The notes beneath the pieces are model-generated. The model was not told the DNA's origin, made no database searches, and saw only the letters and a list, made by a program, of their open reading frames with translations. Positions 51,409-60,935 of a stretch of 64,000 bases of DNA are shown in pieces (position 1 is the first letter of the stretch; the number at the start of each line of letters is the position of its first letter). Origin of the DNA: Phylloscopus collybita (Eukaryota > Chordata > Aves > Passeriformes > Phylloscopidae); the NCBI GenBank assembly GCA_027886175.1, contig JAJNNQ010000023.1:8325001-8389000 (forward strand), read 5' to 3'. The translations under genes and the position numbers were made by a program.

Positions 51409-53457
51409 TCAATATGTAGATTCTTCTTTATCTACCCAAGACATATGTCTAGTATCTCTCAAGACTAAACTATATGCTTTCGACAGTGAGGCTAAGGCTG
51501 CCATCCGTCGCAGCATCTTCTAATTCCAAACAAGTATTGCAATAGACAAAATTAGACTTATACTAACTAAAATGAGCAGTACAACAATGGGATGAACTAG
51601 AGCATTAAAAATGCCAGTTGCTGTGGGTGACCATCTAAAGAGCACGTCCCACCAATGATGAGGCAGGTGTCCTTCAAACCGCTTAAAGACCTCTTTAATG
51701 GTGTCTGAGTCATGGTGTATCGTGATCAAAGTTTTTTTTCTTGCATCTCTAACTTCTCTCAAAATTTGTTTCAATTCATGATGCTCTAATAATTGGGCTA
51801 CTAAAGTCAAATTCATTCTTATTGGCACAGGCACAATTTCTTGTACAGTAGCTAGATTGGCCTTTATATATTGATGTGATATTACAGGTGCCCGATAGAA
51901 AAAATCACATCTTTCAATCTTAACAAAATTACAAACACACAAATTGTATTGGGTCTCGTTTACCATTAAGTTGTCTATCATTATGGTGGGGCATGCGGTT
52001 CGGAGACAAGCACATCTTTGTCTTACATATACAAGCAGGGTTGTCTGATTGTCTGAATGCGTTTCAAAGTGGCAAATGCTCTGGTCCGTATCTAAACATG
52101 TGTCTTTATCTCCTTCTAGTGTCTCTTCACAGATGTACCCCAATTGTTTTTTCATTGAACAAGGCTCTAGATTAATTGTTTGCCACTTTCCTTCAATTTC
52201 TCGTGCCCACATCTTGTGTCCAGAAGGGTACAATACGGTCTCCTCATGGTTTAGTCCTAAAGGGACTATTGGGTGAATTAAGCTTATGGATGCATTGTGT
52301 ATGGTTAAAACAAAAGCTGTTACTATGCTAGTTATGGGGTTGTAAGTAAAGTTAACTAAGACCCACTACGACTGGAGTTCTTTTTCCATGTCAGATGCAT
52401 TATCCCAAACAATTTTGCGAATTTCAGCAGGAAACGTTCCTTCTCTACCTTCTCGTATAACTGCAGCAGCTACTGACTGCATCTATAGTTGTGCTTGAGT
52501 GCATCCAAGAGCTAATGAGATGTTTTCACTGGCTGTGCTAAGTGCATTTATTATCACTTCATGATCTCGTTTTTCTGTGCTCTCCCATTCTGGTAGTACT
52601 TTAGACAACTTCCAATGACTATTACTTAAAGCTAGTAAGGAGGATTGTAACGGCTGTTGTAATTTAACTAAATCACTCCCTACAGTAGTCAACTTATTTA
52701 TTAACACTTCTGAATCTATTGTGTTTAGCACTCTCAACTCTGTCCCAAGTAACTCAGTAAAATCTCTCTTTCTCCTAAGGTTGGAGGGCATATGTTTTTG
52801 GAGCCAAGTAGTCTAATCCATAAAGGGATTTCTGAGAAATGGGGCACACTCTGGCCGAATGTCAGAGGCATTTACTTGCATTCCCATTTCTACTCGCTTC
52901 AAAGACTATTCTGGGTTAACCAATAGCCTTTGTATTCCTGTTTTCTTAATGGCATAAGGCCCAATTTTGGTAATTACAGGGACAATGGGTTTCTCTTTTA
53001 CTTCTGGGATAACTGGCTTCTCAGTGGGCATAACCCTCTTTGGCACCCTTGGTGTAGTCTTAACTTTATCTTCATGATACTCAGTGCACACTTGAGTAAT
53101 GTTAAAATCAAGATCATACTCTTTGATTGCACATCCTTCTATTTTGAGCCTAAACTCAGGACACTGAATCAAGCATTTGTCACAACATTTAGAATTAATC
53201 TGGATGAGCTTCATGGGAGGATAGTAGGCTTTATGAAATCCATCCTGCACAAATGCATAGCTGCATCCCCAAACGTTTCTCTCTTCCTATAGTTTTGCAT
53301 TCGTGACTTGTAACAGCAAGTTCAAGGCTCTGCGAGAATGGGGGTCATTGGCTGTTCCCTGGCACCGGTATATCCCAGTTACATTATACCTGCGTGGTAC
53401 TGCGCTGGCTTTTGCTATGATTACAATAACTACAACACTTAAAACTTTTTCTAACAT
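51409..53457 (-). pseudogene. env: Env of unusual architecture, six in-frame TAG stops
   Basis: One frame runs from an ATG at 53457 to a TGA at 51411-51409, just before the polypurine tract, without any frameshift. It opens with a signal-peptide-like segment (MLEKVLSVVVIVIIAKASA). A basic furin-like site, RRKR, ends at about 52765. The part before it is about 231 codons and the part after about 451. A hydrophobic anchor (ALVHPIVVLLILVSISLIL region, about 51525-51600) is followed by a roughly 39-residue tail. About ten N-X-S/T sequons and many Cys support an ectodomain. In-frame TAG codons lie at 53289-53287, 52908-52906, 52815-52813, 52485-52483, 52368-52366 and 51522-51520. No CX6CC motif or gammaretroviral immunosuppressive-like peptide was seen, and no obvious hydrophobic fusion peptide follows RRKR. 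The family is not recognised. The role (receptor binding and membrane fusion) is inferred from position and layout. Confidence 0.8.
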
Positions 53458-53480
53458 ATTTATAACTATTATCAGTCTAT

Positions 53481-56400
53481 TTATTCACTGTTCTGAGTAA
53501 GTTTCAGCTTCAGTTCACTGTCGCCTGGTGCAGCCTTCCAGACTCCTTCAGGGGCTTTCTTTACTCTGGAATGATGAATCCAGGCTTTCTGTTTCTTGAT
53601 CTTGATTGCAGTGAAGGTAGTAAGGAGCACTTGGAATGGCCCTTCCCACTGTGGTTCCAGGGTCTTTTCTGCAAAAGACTTAACATATACATAATCTCCA
53701 GGTTGTACATCATGTACTGGTCTATCCAATTCTCTGTTTTGAGCTCTAGCCACACATTTTTCAATCTCTTTCAGTTGTTTGTCCAGAGCTACCATATACC
53801 TGCGTAGGGTCTCCTCCCCTACTTGGGCAGGTGTTGCTCCCTCTTGAACTGCATAGGGCCTTCCATATAATATTTCAAAAGGGCTTAATTTTTCTTTTGT
53901 CTTTGGCTTTGTCTGAATTCTCAATAATGCCAATGGGAGAGCCTGAGGCCAAGGCAGATTTGCTTCTTGTCCCAATCTTACAATTTGTTGTTTAATTAAA
54001 TAATTCATCTTTTTCACCTGGCCACTAGATTGAGGATGATATGGGGTATGCAGTTCCCAATCTATCCCCAGGTGGTGGCTAATTTGCTGTACAATTTTTG
54101 AAATGAAGTGAGGTCCCCTGTCAGAGGACATAGCGGCTGGAACTCTAAACCGGGGTATTATTTCTTGCAATAGAGCTTTGGTCACCTCTCGTGCTTTAGC
54201 TGTCTTAGTAGGGAAAGCCTCTGGCCATCCTGAAAAGGTATCAGTTAATACCAGGAGGTAACGATAACCCCCTTTTTTGGGTAATTCTGTGAAATCAATT
54301 TGCCACTGTTGCCCAGGCCCGCAGCCTTTTCCAATCTGACCAAGTTTTGGTTTTGGAGTGTTTTTAGGGTTAGTTCGGAGGCAAAGGCTACACTGACGAG
54401 TCACCTGTATCACTGTACCTTGCAATTTTCTGGCCATAATTCTTTCTCTTAAATAGTTATACAGGGCATCTATTCCCCAATGTGTTTTCTCATGTTCCTT
54501 TTGCACCAATGGCCATAACAAATAGGAAGGTACTACAAGTTTTCCTTCCTCTGTCACAGCCCACCCTTCTTGATTATACTTTGCTTTCTCTGCTCCAATA
54601 AGTTTCCTGTCCTTCCTATTGGCTGGCTTACCTTCAATTGAAATTTTTCTATCTGGAATCAGTGTTGCTTCAACTGTTTCACTGGGTACCTCACCTTTGG
54701 CTGCGTCTTTTGCCTCTCTGTCCGCCAGCACATTTCCTTCTTCCAATTCAGAGCTCACCTTTTGATGTGCCTTGATGTGCATGATTGCTACCTTCTCGGG
54801 TAGCTGCACAGCGTCCAGCAGTCTCAGAATCTCCTGTGAATGTTTGATACTTTTTCCTTGCGAGTTTAACAGTCCCCTCTCCTTCCATATGGCTCCATGT
54901 GCATGGACTACTCTAAACGCATACCTTGAATCTGTATAGATATTAATTTCTTTCTCTTTCGCCAGCTCTAAGGCTCGGATTAAAGCGATTATCTCAGCTT
55001 TCTGGGCAGAGGTGTTAGTTGGCAATGGTCCAGACTCTATTACCTCTTTGCTTGTGGTAATTGCATACCCAGCATGTCTCTTTCTACTGACGACATAGCT
55101 GCTTCCATCAGTGAACCAGGTCTCAGCATCTTCAATCGGAGTGTCTTTCAAGTCTGGGCGACTGGAGTAGGTGGCTTCGATGGTCTCCAAGCAGTCATGA
55201 GTTACTGGTTCTCCCGTACTCCCGCTGAGGAAGGAAGCTGGGTTCACAATGTTAGTTACCACAATTTCAACGTTATCTTGTTCCACCAGTATAGCTTGGT
55301 ACTTCAGGAATCTCTGTGGGGAGAGCTAATGCCCCCCTTTCGCTTCAAGGACTGCAGACACTGTGTGGGACACTAGCACAGTCATTTTCTGGCCTAAGGT
55401 AAATTTGCGTGCTTCTTGAATGTTTACTGCCACTGCTGCCACAGCTCGGAGGCATCCTGGCTATCCTTTGGCAGCTGTATCCAGTTGTTTGGAAAGGTAG
55501 GCCACTGCCCTTCGATATGGGCCTAGGTTTTGTGCTAGTATTCCCAAGGCAATCCCTTGCTTCTCATGGGAAAACAAAAAGAATGGTTTACTCACGTCTG
55601 GGAGTCCTAGGGCTGGAGCTGACATGAGGGCCTTCTTTAGCTGGTCGAAGGCCCGGGTAGCTTCTTTTGTCCACTGTAGTTCGCTGACCCCGTCCGTGAT
55701 CAAGGCATATAAGGGTTTAACAAGCAATCTGTAATTATAAATCCACAGTCTACACCACCCCGTCATGCCTAAAAAGGTTCTCAGTTCTTTCACGGTTTGA
55801 GGCTTTGGGGTTTGGCATATTGCCTCTTTGCGATCTTGCCCCAAAGTTCTTTGTCCAGCACTCACCTCATAACCCAGATAAATAACTGTTTGCTTCACTA
55901 GCTGGGCTTTCTTCTGGGATACTCGGTACCCCTGCAAACCTAAGAAGTTCAGGAGGCTCACCGTCTAGTCTACACAAGTCTCTTGGGTTCGGGTGGCTAC
56001 CAGGAGGTCATCCACATATTGGAGCAGTTGTCCTTCTCTTGGTGGGGGTTCCCAAGACTCCAAATCCTTGGCAAGCTGCTCCCCAAATATCGTGGGTGAG
56101 CTTTTGAACCCTTGTGGCAAAACACACCATGTGAGCTGTGTTTTTTGTCCAGTTTTGGGATTTTCCCACTCAAATGCAAAGATTTTCTGGCTGGCTTCAT
56201 GGAGAGGGAGGCAAAAGAAAGCATCTTTCAAATCTAAAACGGTAAACCAGGTTAATTCAGGTGTTAAGCGAGTTAGCAATGTATAAGGGTTGGCAACTAC
56301 TGGATACATATCTTCAGTAACTTTGTTAACAGCTCTCAAATCCTGTACTAATCTATAGGACCCATCAGGTTTCCTAACTGGCAAAATAGGAGTGTTAAAG

Positions 56401-57035
56401 TTAGATTGACATTCTTTCAGCAGCTCTATTTGTAAAAAGTTCTCTATAATTGGACTGATCTCTTCTCTATCTTCTTTCTTCAAGGGATACTGTTTAACTC
56501 TCACTGCCTGTTCCCCTTCCTTAAGCTTGATTTCCACAGGTGACGCATTCTTTGCCCTACCTGGTATATTAGAAGCCCATACCCCAGGGAATACTTGATC
56601 TATTATTTTCTTAAAATTTTCTTCCTCGTTTTTAACTTCGATTTCTTTGGTTATTAACATTAAACTTAGCAACTCTACATACTGATGATCTTTCACCTCC
56701 AAACTAATTTTCTCATTTTTAAATATTATCTTTGCTTCCAGCTGCTCTAGCAGATCCCTGCCCAAAAGTGCAGATGGAGCATTTGGCATATACAAAAATC
56801 GGTGAATTCCCCATTGTTTTCTTAATTTGTATTTTAAGGGTTTACAAAAGTAAGCCCTTTCAGATTGGCCAGTTGCTCTTTTTACCATAGCATAGTCACT
56901 TGTTACAGGTATAAGGGCTTCATTCAACACCGAAAAGGTTGCTCCCGTGTCTATTAGAAATTCTACTTCCTTTTCTTGGTTCCCTAGCTTGACTACAACC
57001 AGAGGGTCCTCTAGGGTAGGGCCCTCCGGTCTTCT
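53481..57035 (-). pseudogene. pol: Gammaretroviral pro-pol, three in-frame TAG stops
   Basis: Continues in the gag frame after the gag UGA, for about 1184 codons to TAA at 53483-53481. Protease has its DTGAT active site at 56951-56937. Reverse transcriptase has LPQGF and the catalytic YVDD at 56018-56007. RNase H holds TDGSS (near 55110-55099), an AQKAE Glu and YTDSRYAF. Integrase has an HX3H/CX2C zinc domain (about 54510-54385) and catalytic Asp codons at 54296-54294 and 54122-54120. Exactly 35 residues later, at 54014-54012, the expected catalytic Glu is Lys. In-frame TAG codons at 55967-55965, 55463-55461 and 55328-55326 fall after the RT palm and before or at the connection to RNase H. 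No frameshift occurs. The enzymes copy viral RNA and integrate the DNA; this copy cannot make a full set. Confidence 0.92.
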
Positions 57036-57038
57036 TCA
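56999..57038 (-). promoter_or_regulatory. Gag stop-readthrough signal: UGA plus stem-loop
   Basis: Gag ends in UGA (57038-57036). Six nucleotides later CCGGAGGG (57029-57022) can pair with CCCUCUGG (57006-56999): eight pairs including one G-U, with a 15-nt loop. Murine-type gammaretroviruses use a stop codon followed by a short spacer and a pseudoknot to express Gag-Pol. The spacer and stem fit that design, but the codon is UGA rather than the better-known UAG. Pairing was worked out by eye. Confidence 0.7.
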
Positions 57039-58739
57039 ATCCTCCTTTACATGGGCAATCACCCCTTCTTTCTGATCACTCTTTCTTTGTTCATTACCCC
57101 TCCTATTTTCTGGACATTGGTTCTTCCAATGCCCAAATTTCTTGCAGAAGGCACATTGATCCTTTCCCAGCCGGGGTGGTCCTTGCCTTGGAGGACTTTG
57201 TCCACGCCTTTCTTGTTTTCCTCTTTCACCTTCTTGTACTACTGCTACCAGCTTTTTCATTCCTTGTTTGTATCTTTCTTCTCTGTTGCTAAAAACTCTC
57301 CATGCTTCATCCAACAGAGTCTCTAAGTCCCTGCTGTTTGGGCCTCGGATCTTCTGGAGCTTCTGCCTGATATCCCCTGTGGATTGTCTTAGAAATAAGT
57401 TTATTAGTTGTTGTATTCCTTCATCCGATCTGGGGTCCAGGGTAGTGTGACGCCGCATAGCATCTTGCAATTGATCTAAAAATTCAGAAGGTGTTTGAGA
57501 AGGACCTTGCTTGATAGCATATAAAGCTGACCAATTGATAGTTTTAGGAATTGCCCGTTCTACTCTTTTCACTATCAAATCCTGATACCTCTTAAGCTGT
57601 GCTAATTCATCTGGTTCATTAGGATCCCACCATGGGTTTTGAAGGGGAAATACATCTTTAACATCTTCTTGTGTTGTTCTACAATCATCCTCAGCTAAAT
57701 CTCTGGCTGTTTTTAAAACTAGCCGTTTCTCTGTTTCTGTTAGGGCATCTAATAATAATTGGAGATCCTCCCAGTCCGGGACATGCTGCTTGACTAAAAA
57801 CTGCAGCTTTTTAGCAACCCCTACTGGGTCATTTCGATAGGTTTTAGCAGTCTTTTCCCAGGATTTTAAATCCATTGAGAAAAAGGGGACCTTAATTAGT
57901 CTTGGTTCTCCATCGGCATTTATAGCCTGCCTTAGGGGTGCTTGTATAACTTCTTTAGTTTGTTTCCTGGTTCTTGGTGGGAGGACCTTGGGACTTGGTG
58001 GGGGACCCCCAAGTTTAGTTTGCCTCCTGGTCCTTGTTGCTACTGGACTCGGTGGGAGAGGCTTAGAATCTGTTACAGGGGGCTCTGGCTCATCCCATTC
58101 ACTATCACTACTAGGTAATGGTGGGTACAACTTTGACGGTTCCCTTGGGTCAGGAGTTAGTGGGGGAACGCTTGCCTCAGTTAATGAGGGTTCTGATTTT
58201 GTTTCATCATCTTCTCCTTCTACTGCCACCCTCCCTCTGTTCTGTTTCCTAGAAGATGGAAGGAGTTTTTCTACTGTGTCTGCCTCCAAAATCTCTGCCT
58301 GATATACTTTGTTTGGGTGTGAACATTTTTGATTTATTGAGCATGTACTGCAGCACCTTTTGGGTTTCTCTTTGTTAGCTTTGTAATCCTTTTTAAGAGC
58401 CAGTACCAGGGGGTCAGATGGTGGTCTAATCCCGCAATCCCTTTGCCACTCAGGGTGGTTCCGTAGGGTGAAAAACATGTCAGCATAAGCTACTTCTGAC
58501 CACTTTTGTTCACGCCGGAGGAAAAGCATCAACTGTAGTAAGATCTCATAGTCCAGTGTGCCATTTACTGGCCACTTTACACCCTCATCTAGCCTGTAGA
58601 GGGGCCACCACTGCGTGCAAAATTTAACAAGCTCTCTCTTAGTTTCTGTACCACCATAACCTACCAAATCTTTCCAATGTGTTAAAATGCACCCCAAAGG
58701 GCTCCCTTTAGGAATCTCTTTGCTCTCATTTGCCCCCAT
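57036..58739 (-). CDS. gag: Gag polyprotein, intact (gammaretrovirus-like)
   Basis: An intact frame of 567 codons encoding the virion core precursor. MGANESK at the N-terminus gives Gly2 for myristoylation and membrane targeting. Matrix spans roughly residues 1-125. An unusual Cys cluster, Cys129, 130, 133 and 139, follows. A proline-rich p12-like region carries YPPL at 205-208, a likely late-budding motif. Capsid starts near 280, with a major homology region about 410-430 (IKQGPSQTPSEFLDQLQDAM). Nucleocapsid has one zinc knuckle, Cys529-Cys532-His537-Cys542. The 567-residue length is in the usual gammaretroviral range. The start is the first ATG giving MG. It ends in TGA (57038-57036), with pol in the same frame downstream. 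It could in principle still be expressed from the 5' LTR. Confidence 0.93.
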   Translation of the reverse strand: MGANESKEIPKGSPLGCILTHWKDLVGYGGTETKRELVKFCTQWWPLYRLDEGVKWPVNGTLDYEILLQLMLFLRREQKWSEVAYADMFFTLRNHPEWQRDCGIRPPSDPLVLALKKDYKANKEKPKRCCSTCSINQKCSHPNKVYQAEILEADTVEKLLPSSRKQNRGRVAVEGEDDETKSEPSLTEASVPPLTPDPREPSKLYPPLPSSDSEWDEPEPPVTDSKPLPPSPVATRTRRQTKLGGPPPSPKVLPPRTRKQTKEVIQAPLRQAINADGEPRLIKVPFFSMDLKSWEKTAKTYRNDPVGVAKKLQFLVKQHVPDWEDLQLLLDALTETEKRLVLKTARDLAEDDCRTTQEDVKDVFPLQNPWWDPNEPDELAQLKRYQDLIVKRVERAIPKTINWSALYAIKQGPSQTPSEFLDQLQDAMRRHTTLDPRSDEGIQQLINLFLRQSTGDIRQKLQKIRGPNSRDLETLLDEAWRVFSNREERYKQGMKKLVAVVQEGERGKQERRGQSPPRQGPPRLGKDQCAFCKKFGHWKNQCPENRRGNEQRKSDQKEGVIAHVKED

Positions 58740-60208
58740 GCCTACTACTATCGTGTGTCACCCAACCAGTTATTAACAAAATATGTATCCTGGGTAGCTT
58801 TTTCCCTTTAAACAGCAAGATTCACAAGTCCTTTTCGGTGCTCTCCACCTGACCTGTTTAATTCACGGCTCTCGGCTAGCTACACAACAAAACATAATTC
58901 ATAGGTTACGACAAATGACCCCCCCTCAGGCAGGGGAATCCTCCCACACCAGGCTCTCGGTTCCTGCACCTCCTGTTCTTACAATTTTGTTAGCAAGCAA
59001 AGGAATAAAAGCAAGGTGTTAGCGAAAAAGTTAATGTTATTTCTAGGGTGTAGCTATACCTGTTGGTAAACAAAAACATGTAGTTATAGGTTTGGCTGCA
59101 ACGTTCACTACACAAGGAAAAAAAAAACAGGGGGAAGCTCCTACAACTCCTTCTGCCGGTGCTGTGTCTCTGAGCACCAGCAGCTTTCAAACTAACAAAA
59201 CAAAAGGGTCCAAAATACTTCAAACACACCTGATCAAAAGTTTTAAAACAGCTCCTCCAAAAGTCTTTATGTTTTTCAATCAAAACACAACACAGATTTC
59301 TCGTTAACTTGAGACTGTGAAATCTAATTTCCCTAACTAGTTGCTGGGGAGACAAAAACAAATTGCTACCCCATCACAAGCCCTTCTCACACAGCTCGCC
59401 TTTTCACACACAAAATAAACAACTTAAACACACAATCACTTCCTTTGCACAACAAAGCCAGTCAAAACTCTGTTGCTAACATGCTCCTTTTCAAATACAC
59501 ACATTCATATACTACTTAATTATTTCACAATGCAAGCACTTTAAAATCTTCCACTTTTCTGGGAAGGTATTCTGTCCCTTCTGTCTCTCAGCCAGTCAGA
59601 CAGGGATTTCAAAATCCCCTGACAACTTTTAACACACCAAGCCTCTAGCTTTGTTCACAAAGCATAACTAACACACTCCAAAAACAAATAAACCAAGCAC
59701 CTACACACAAACCCTCACAAACCCACAATACACACGGTGCACCACTAATTCTCCACAAATTAAACAAAAACTAATAAAACCACAAAACCACAATACACAC
59801 ACACCCCGTGCGCACGTGCGATTTCAGTTTCTACGGCCGACCCCACAAATTACAATTGGAGCCACTACGCTCCAAACCAGAACGGTACAGGCAGCTTTCA
59901 CTGCAGCCACAGCCCCTTCCTCACTTTGGGGCACAACTTACCAAACCAGTAAACCAGTAATACCAGGTTCCGCGGAACAACCCAGACAGGCACACGTTAT
60001 GCGCAGGGCGTCCCCTGCGTCTTACTAACTGCCCGTATCACAGGTACCTCTTTTTGATTATAAACATACCTTTTGTCCGTAGTTCCAGCAAGCTCTGGTC
60101 TATCCCCGGGTGGACAGCAGGATCGCAGGAGTCCTCTCCCAGAAAATTCCGGGCGGGCCCAGAGGAGTCCCGTGGACCCCACTGGCCCCACGGCCAGAAA
60201 GAGCAGAT
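58740..60208 (-). other. Long 5' leader of the class I provirus
   Basis: About 1.47 kb lies between the primer site and the gag ATG. In element sense it is rich in G and T (the plus strand shows many CACAAA/ACACAC units, especially 59400-59810). A 123-codon frame at 58990-59361 has no recognisable domain. The leader should hold the splice donor and packaging signal, but I cannot place them. Confidence 0.7.
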
Positions 60209-60226
60209 GTCCTGCCGCGGTCGCCA
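60209..60226 (-). other. Primer binding site, tRNA-Arg-like
   Basis: Three bases after the 5' LTR, element sense reads TGGCGACCGCGGCAGGAC. Its complement, GTCCTGCCGCGGTCGCCA, appears to equal the 3' end (with CCA) of vertebrate tRNA-Arg (TCG anticodon), recalled from memory. This tRNA would prime minus-strand synthesis. Confidence 0.75.
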
Positions 60227-60229
60227 AAA

Positions 60230-60931
60230 TGATTTATTAAAAACAGGAGTATCGATCTAATACCGATATCCAACTGAGACGGACAAAAACTCTCTAACAG
60301 TTTGAAGTTAGAAAGTGTATGTTTATTGCAGCGCTGGGCAGCATGTGGGATAGTTCCCCAAAGGCATACCGCACTTTACAGAAAATCACAAAGCTATTTT
60401 ATTTACAAAACTGTTGAATATCTAAATTACAAATACATATTCATCACTTTGGTACATCTTATTCTCCGCTTTGTATGGTAATTAGCAAAAAACCAATTAA
60501 GCATGCGTAGTTTGTCTTTTGAAATGGGTCGGTGGTCTCATTTAAGAGGAGTGGGTTTAAAGTGAGGAAGTAAAATGACTCTTCATCGCTCTGAACTTTT
60601 TACCTTTTCAATGCAAATGGTGACAAATGATTGTTGGTAGAATTCTTATTTCTTTAGGTACAGTGACTTTCAATAAGTTTTGGGATTGGGGAGTCTCTGT
60701 AATTGTCTTGTGTCCCTAAACTTATTTATCAGGTTCTCTATTTATTGTTTCAAGCACAGCTAAGCAAACATAAGGTTGACAAGCAATCAGTTATTTGGAA
60801 AAAGTTAACTCAAGCTTAGTCTTTTTTAGCTAACTACAAAGCTCTTAATTAACTTCGACAACTATAAGGCTTATTTCTAACTAAAATCTTAATTTCTTTA
60901 AAATTCTATATTCTTTAAAATCTATGTCTCA
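60230..60931 (-). repeat. 5' LTR of the class I provirus (promoter LTR)
   Basis: 702 bp with TG...CA ends and the same text as 50669-51370 on reading. In this position it would drive transcription leftward. AATAAA is at 60322-60327 in element sense. Confidence 0.95.
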
Positions 60932-60935
60932 CTCT
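60932..60935. other. Target site duplication CTCT (right)
   Basis: Matches CTCT at 50665-50668. Host sequence continues TCTCTAATAGG, so part of the match lies in a CT-rich site. Confidence 0.85.

Larger units (their letters stand above)
50669..60931 (-). mobile_element. Young gammaretrovirus-like provirus (class I ERV)
   Basis: A full-length 10.26-kb provirus on the minus strand: 5' LTR, tRNA-Arg-like primer site, long leader, gag, pro-pol by UGA readthrough, env, polypurine tract, 3' LTR. The LTRs are equal in length (702 bp), and I found no mismatch when reading them against each other. CTCT flanks both sides. Gammaretroviral assignment rests on a Gag with a single CCHC knuckle, gag and pol in one frame separated by a stop codon, a YVDD reverse transcriptase, integrase wording and the 4-bp target duplication. 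Gag is intact; pol has three and env six in-frame TAG codons but no frameshift. This copy is probably unable to replicate on its own. Confidence 0.95.
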
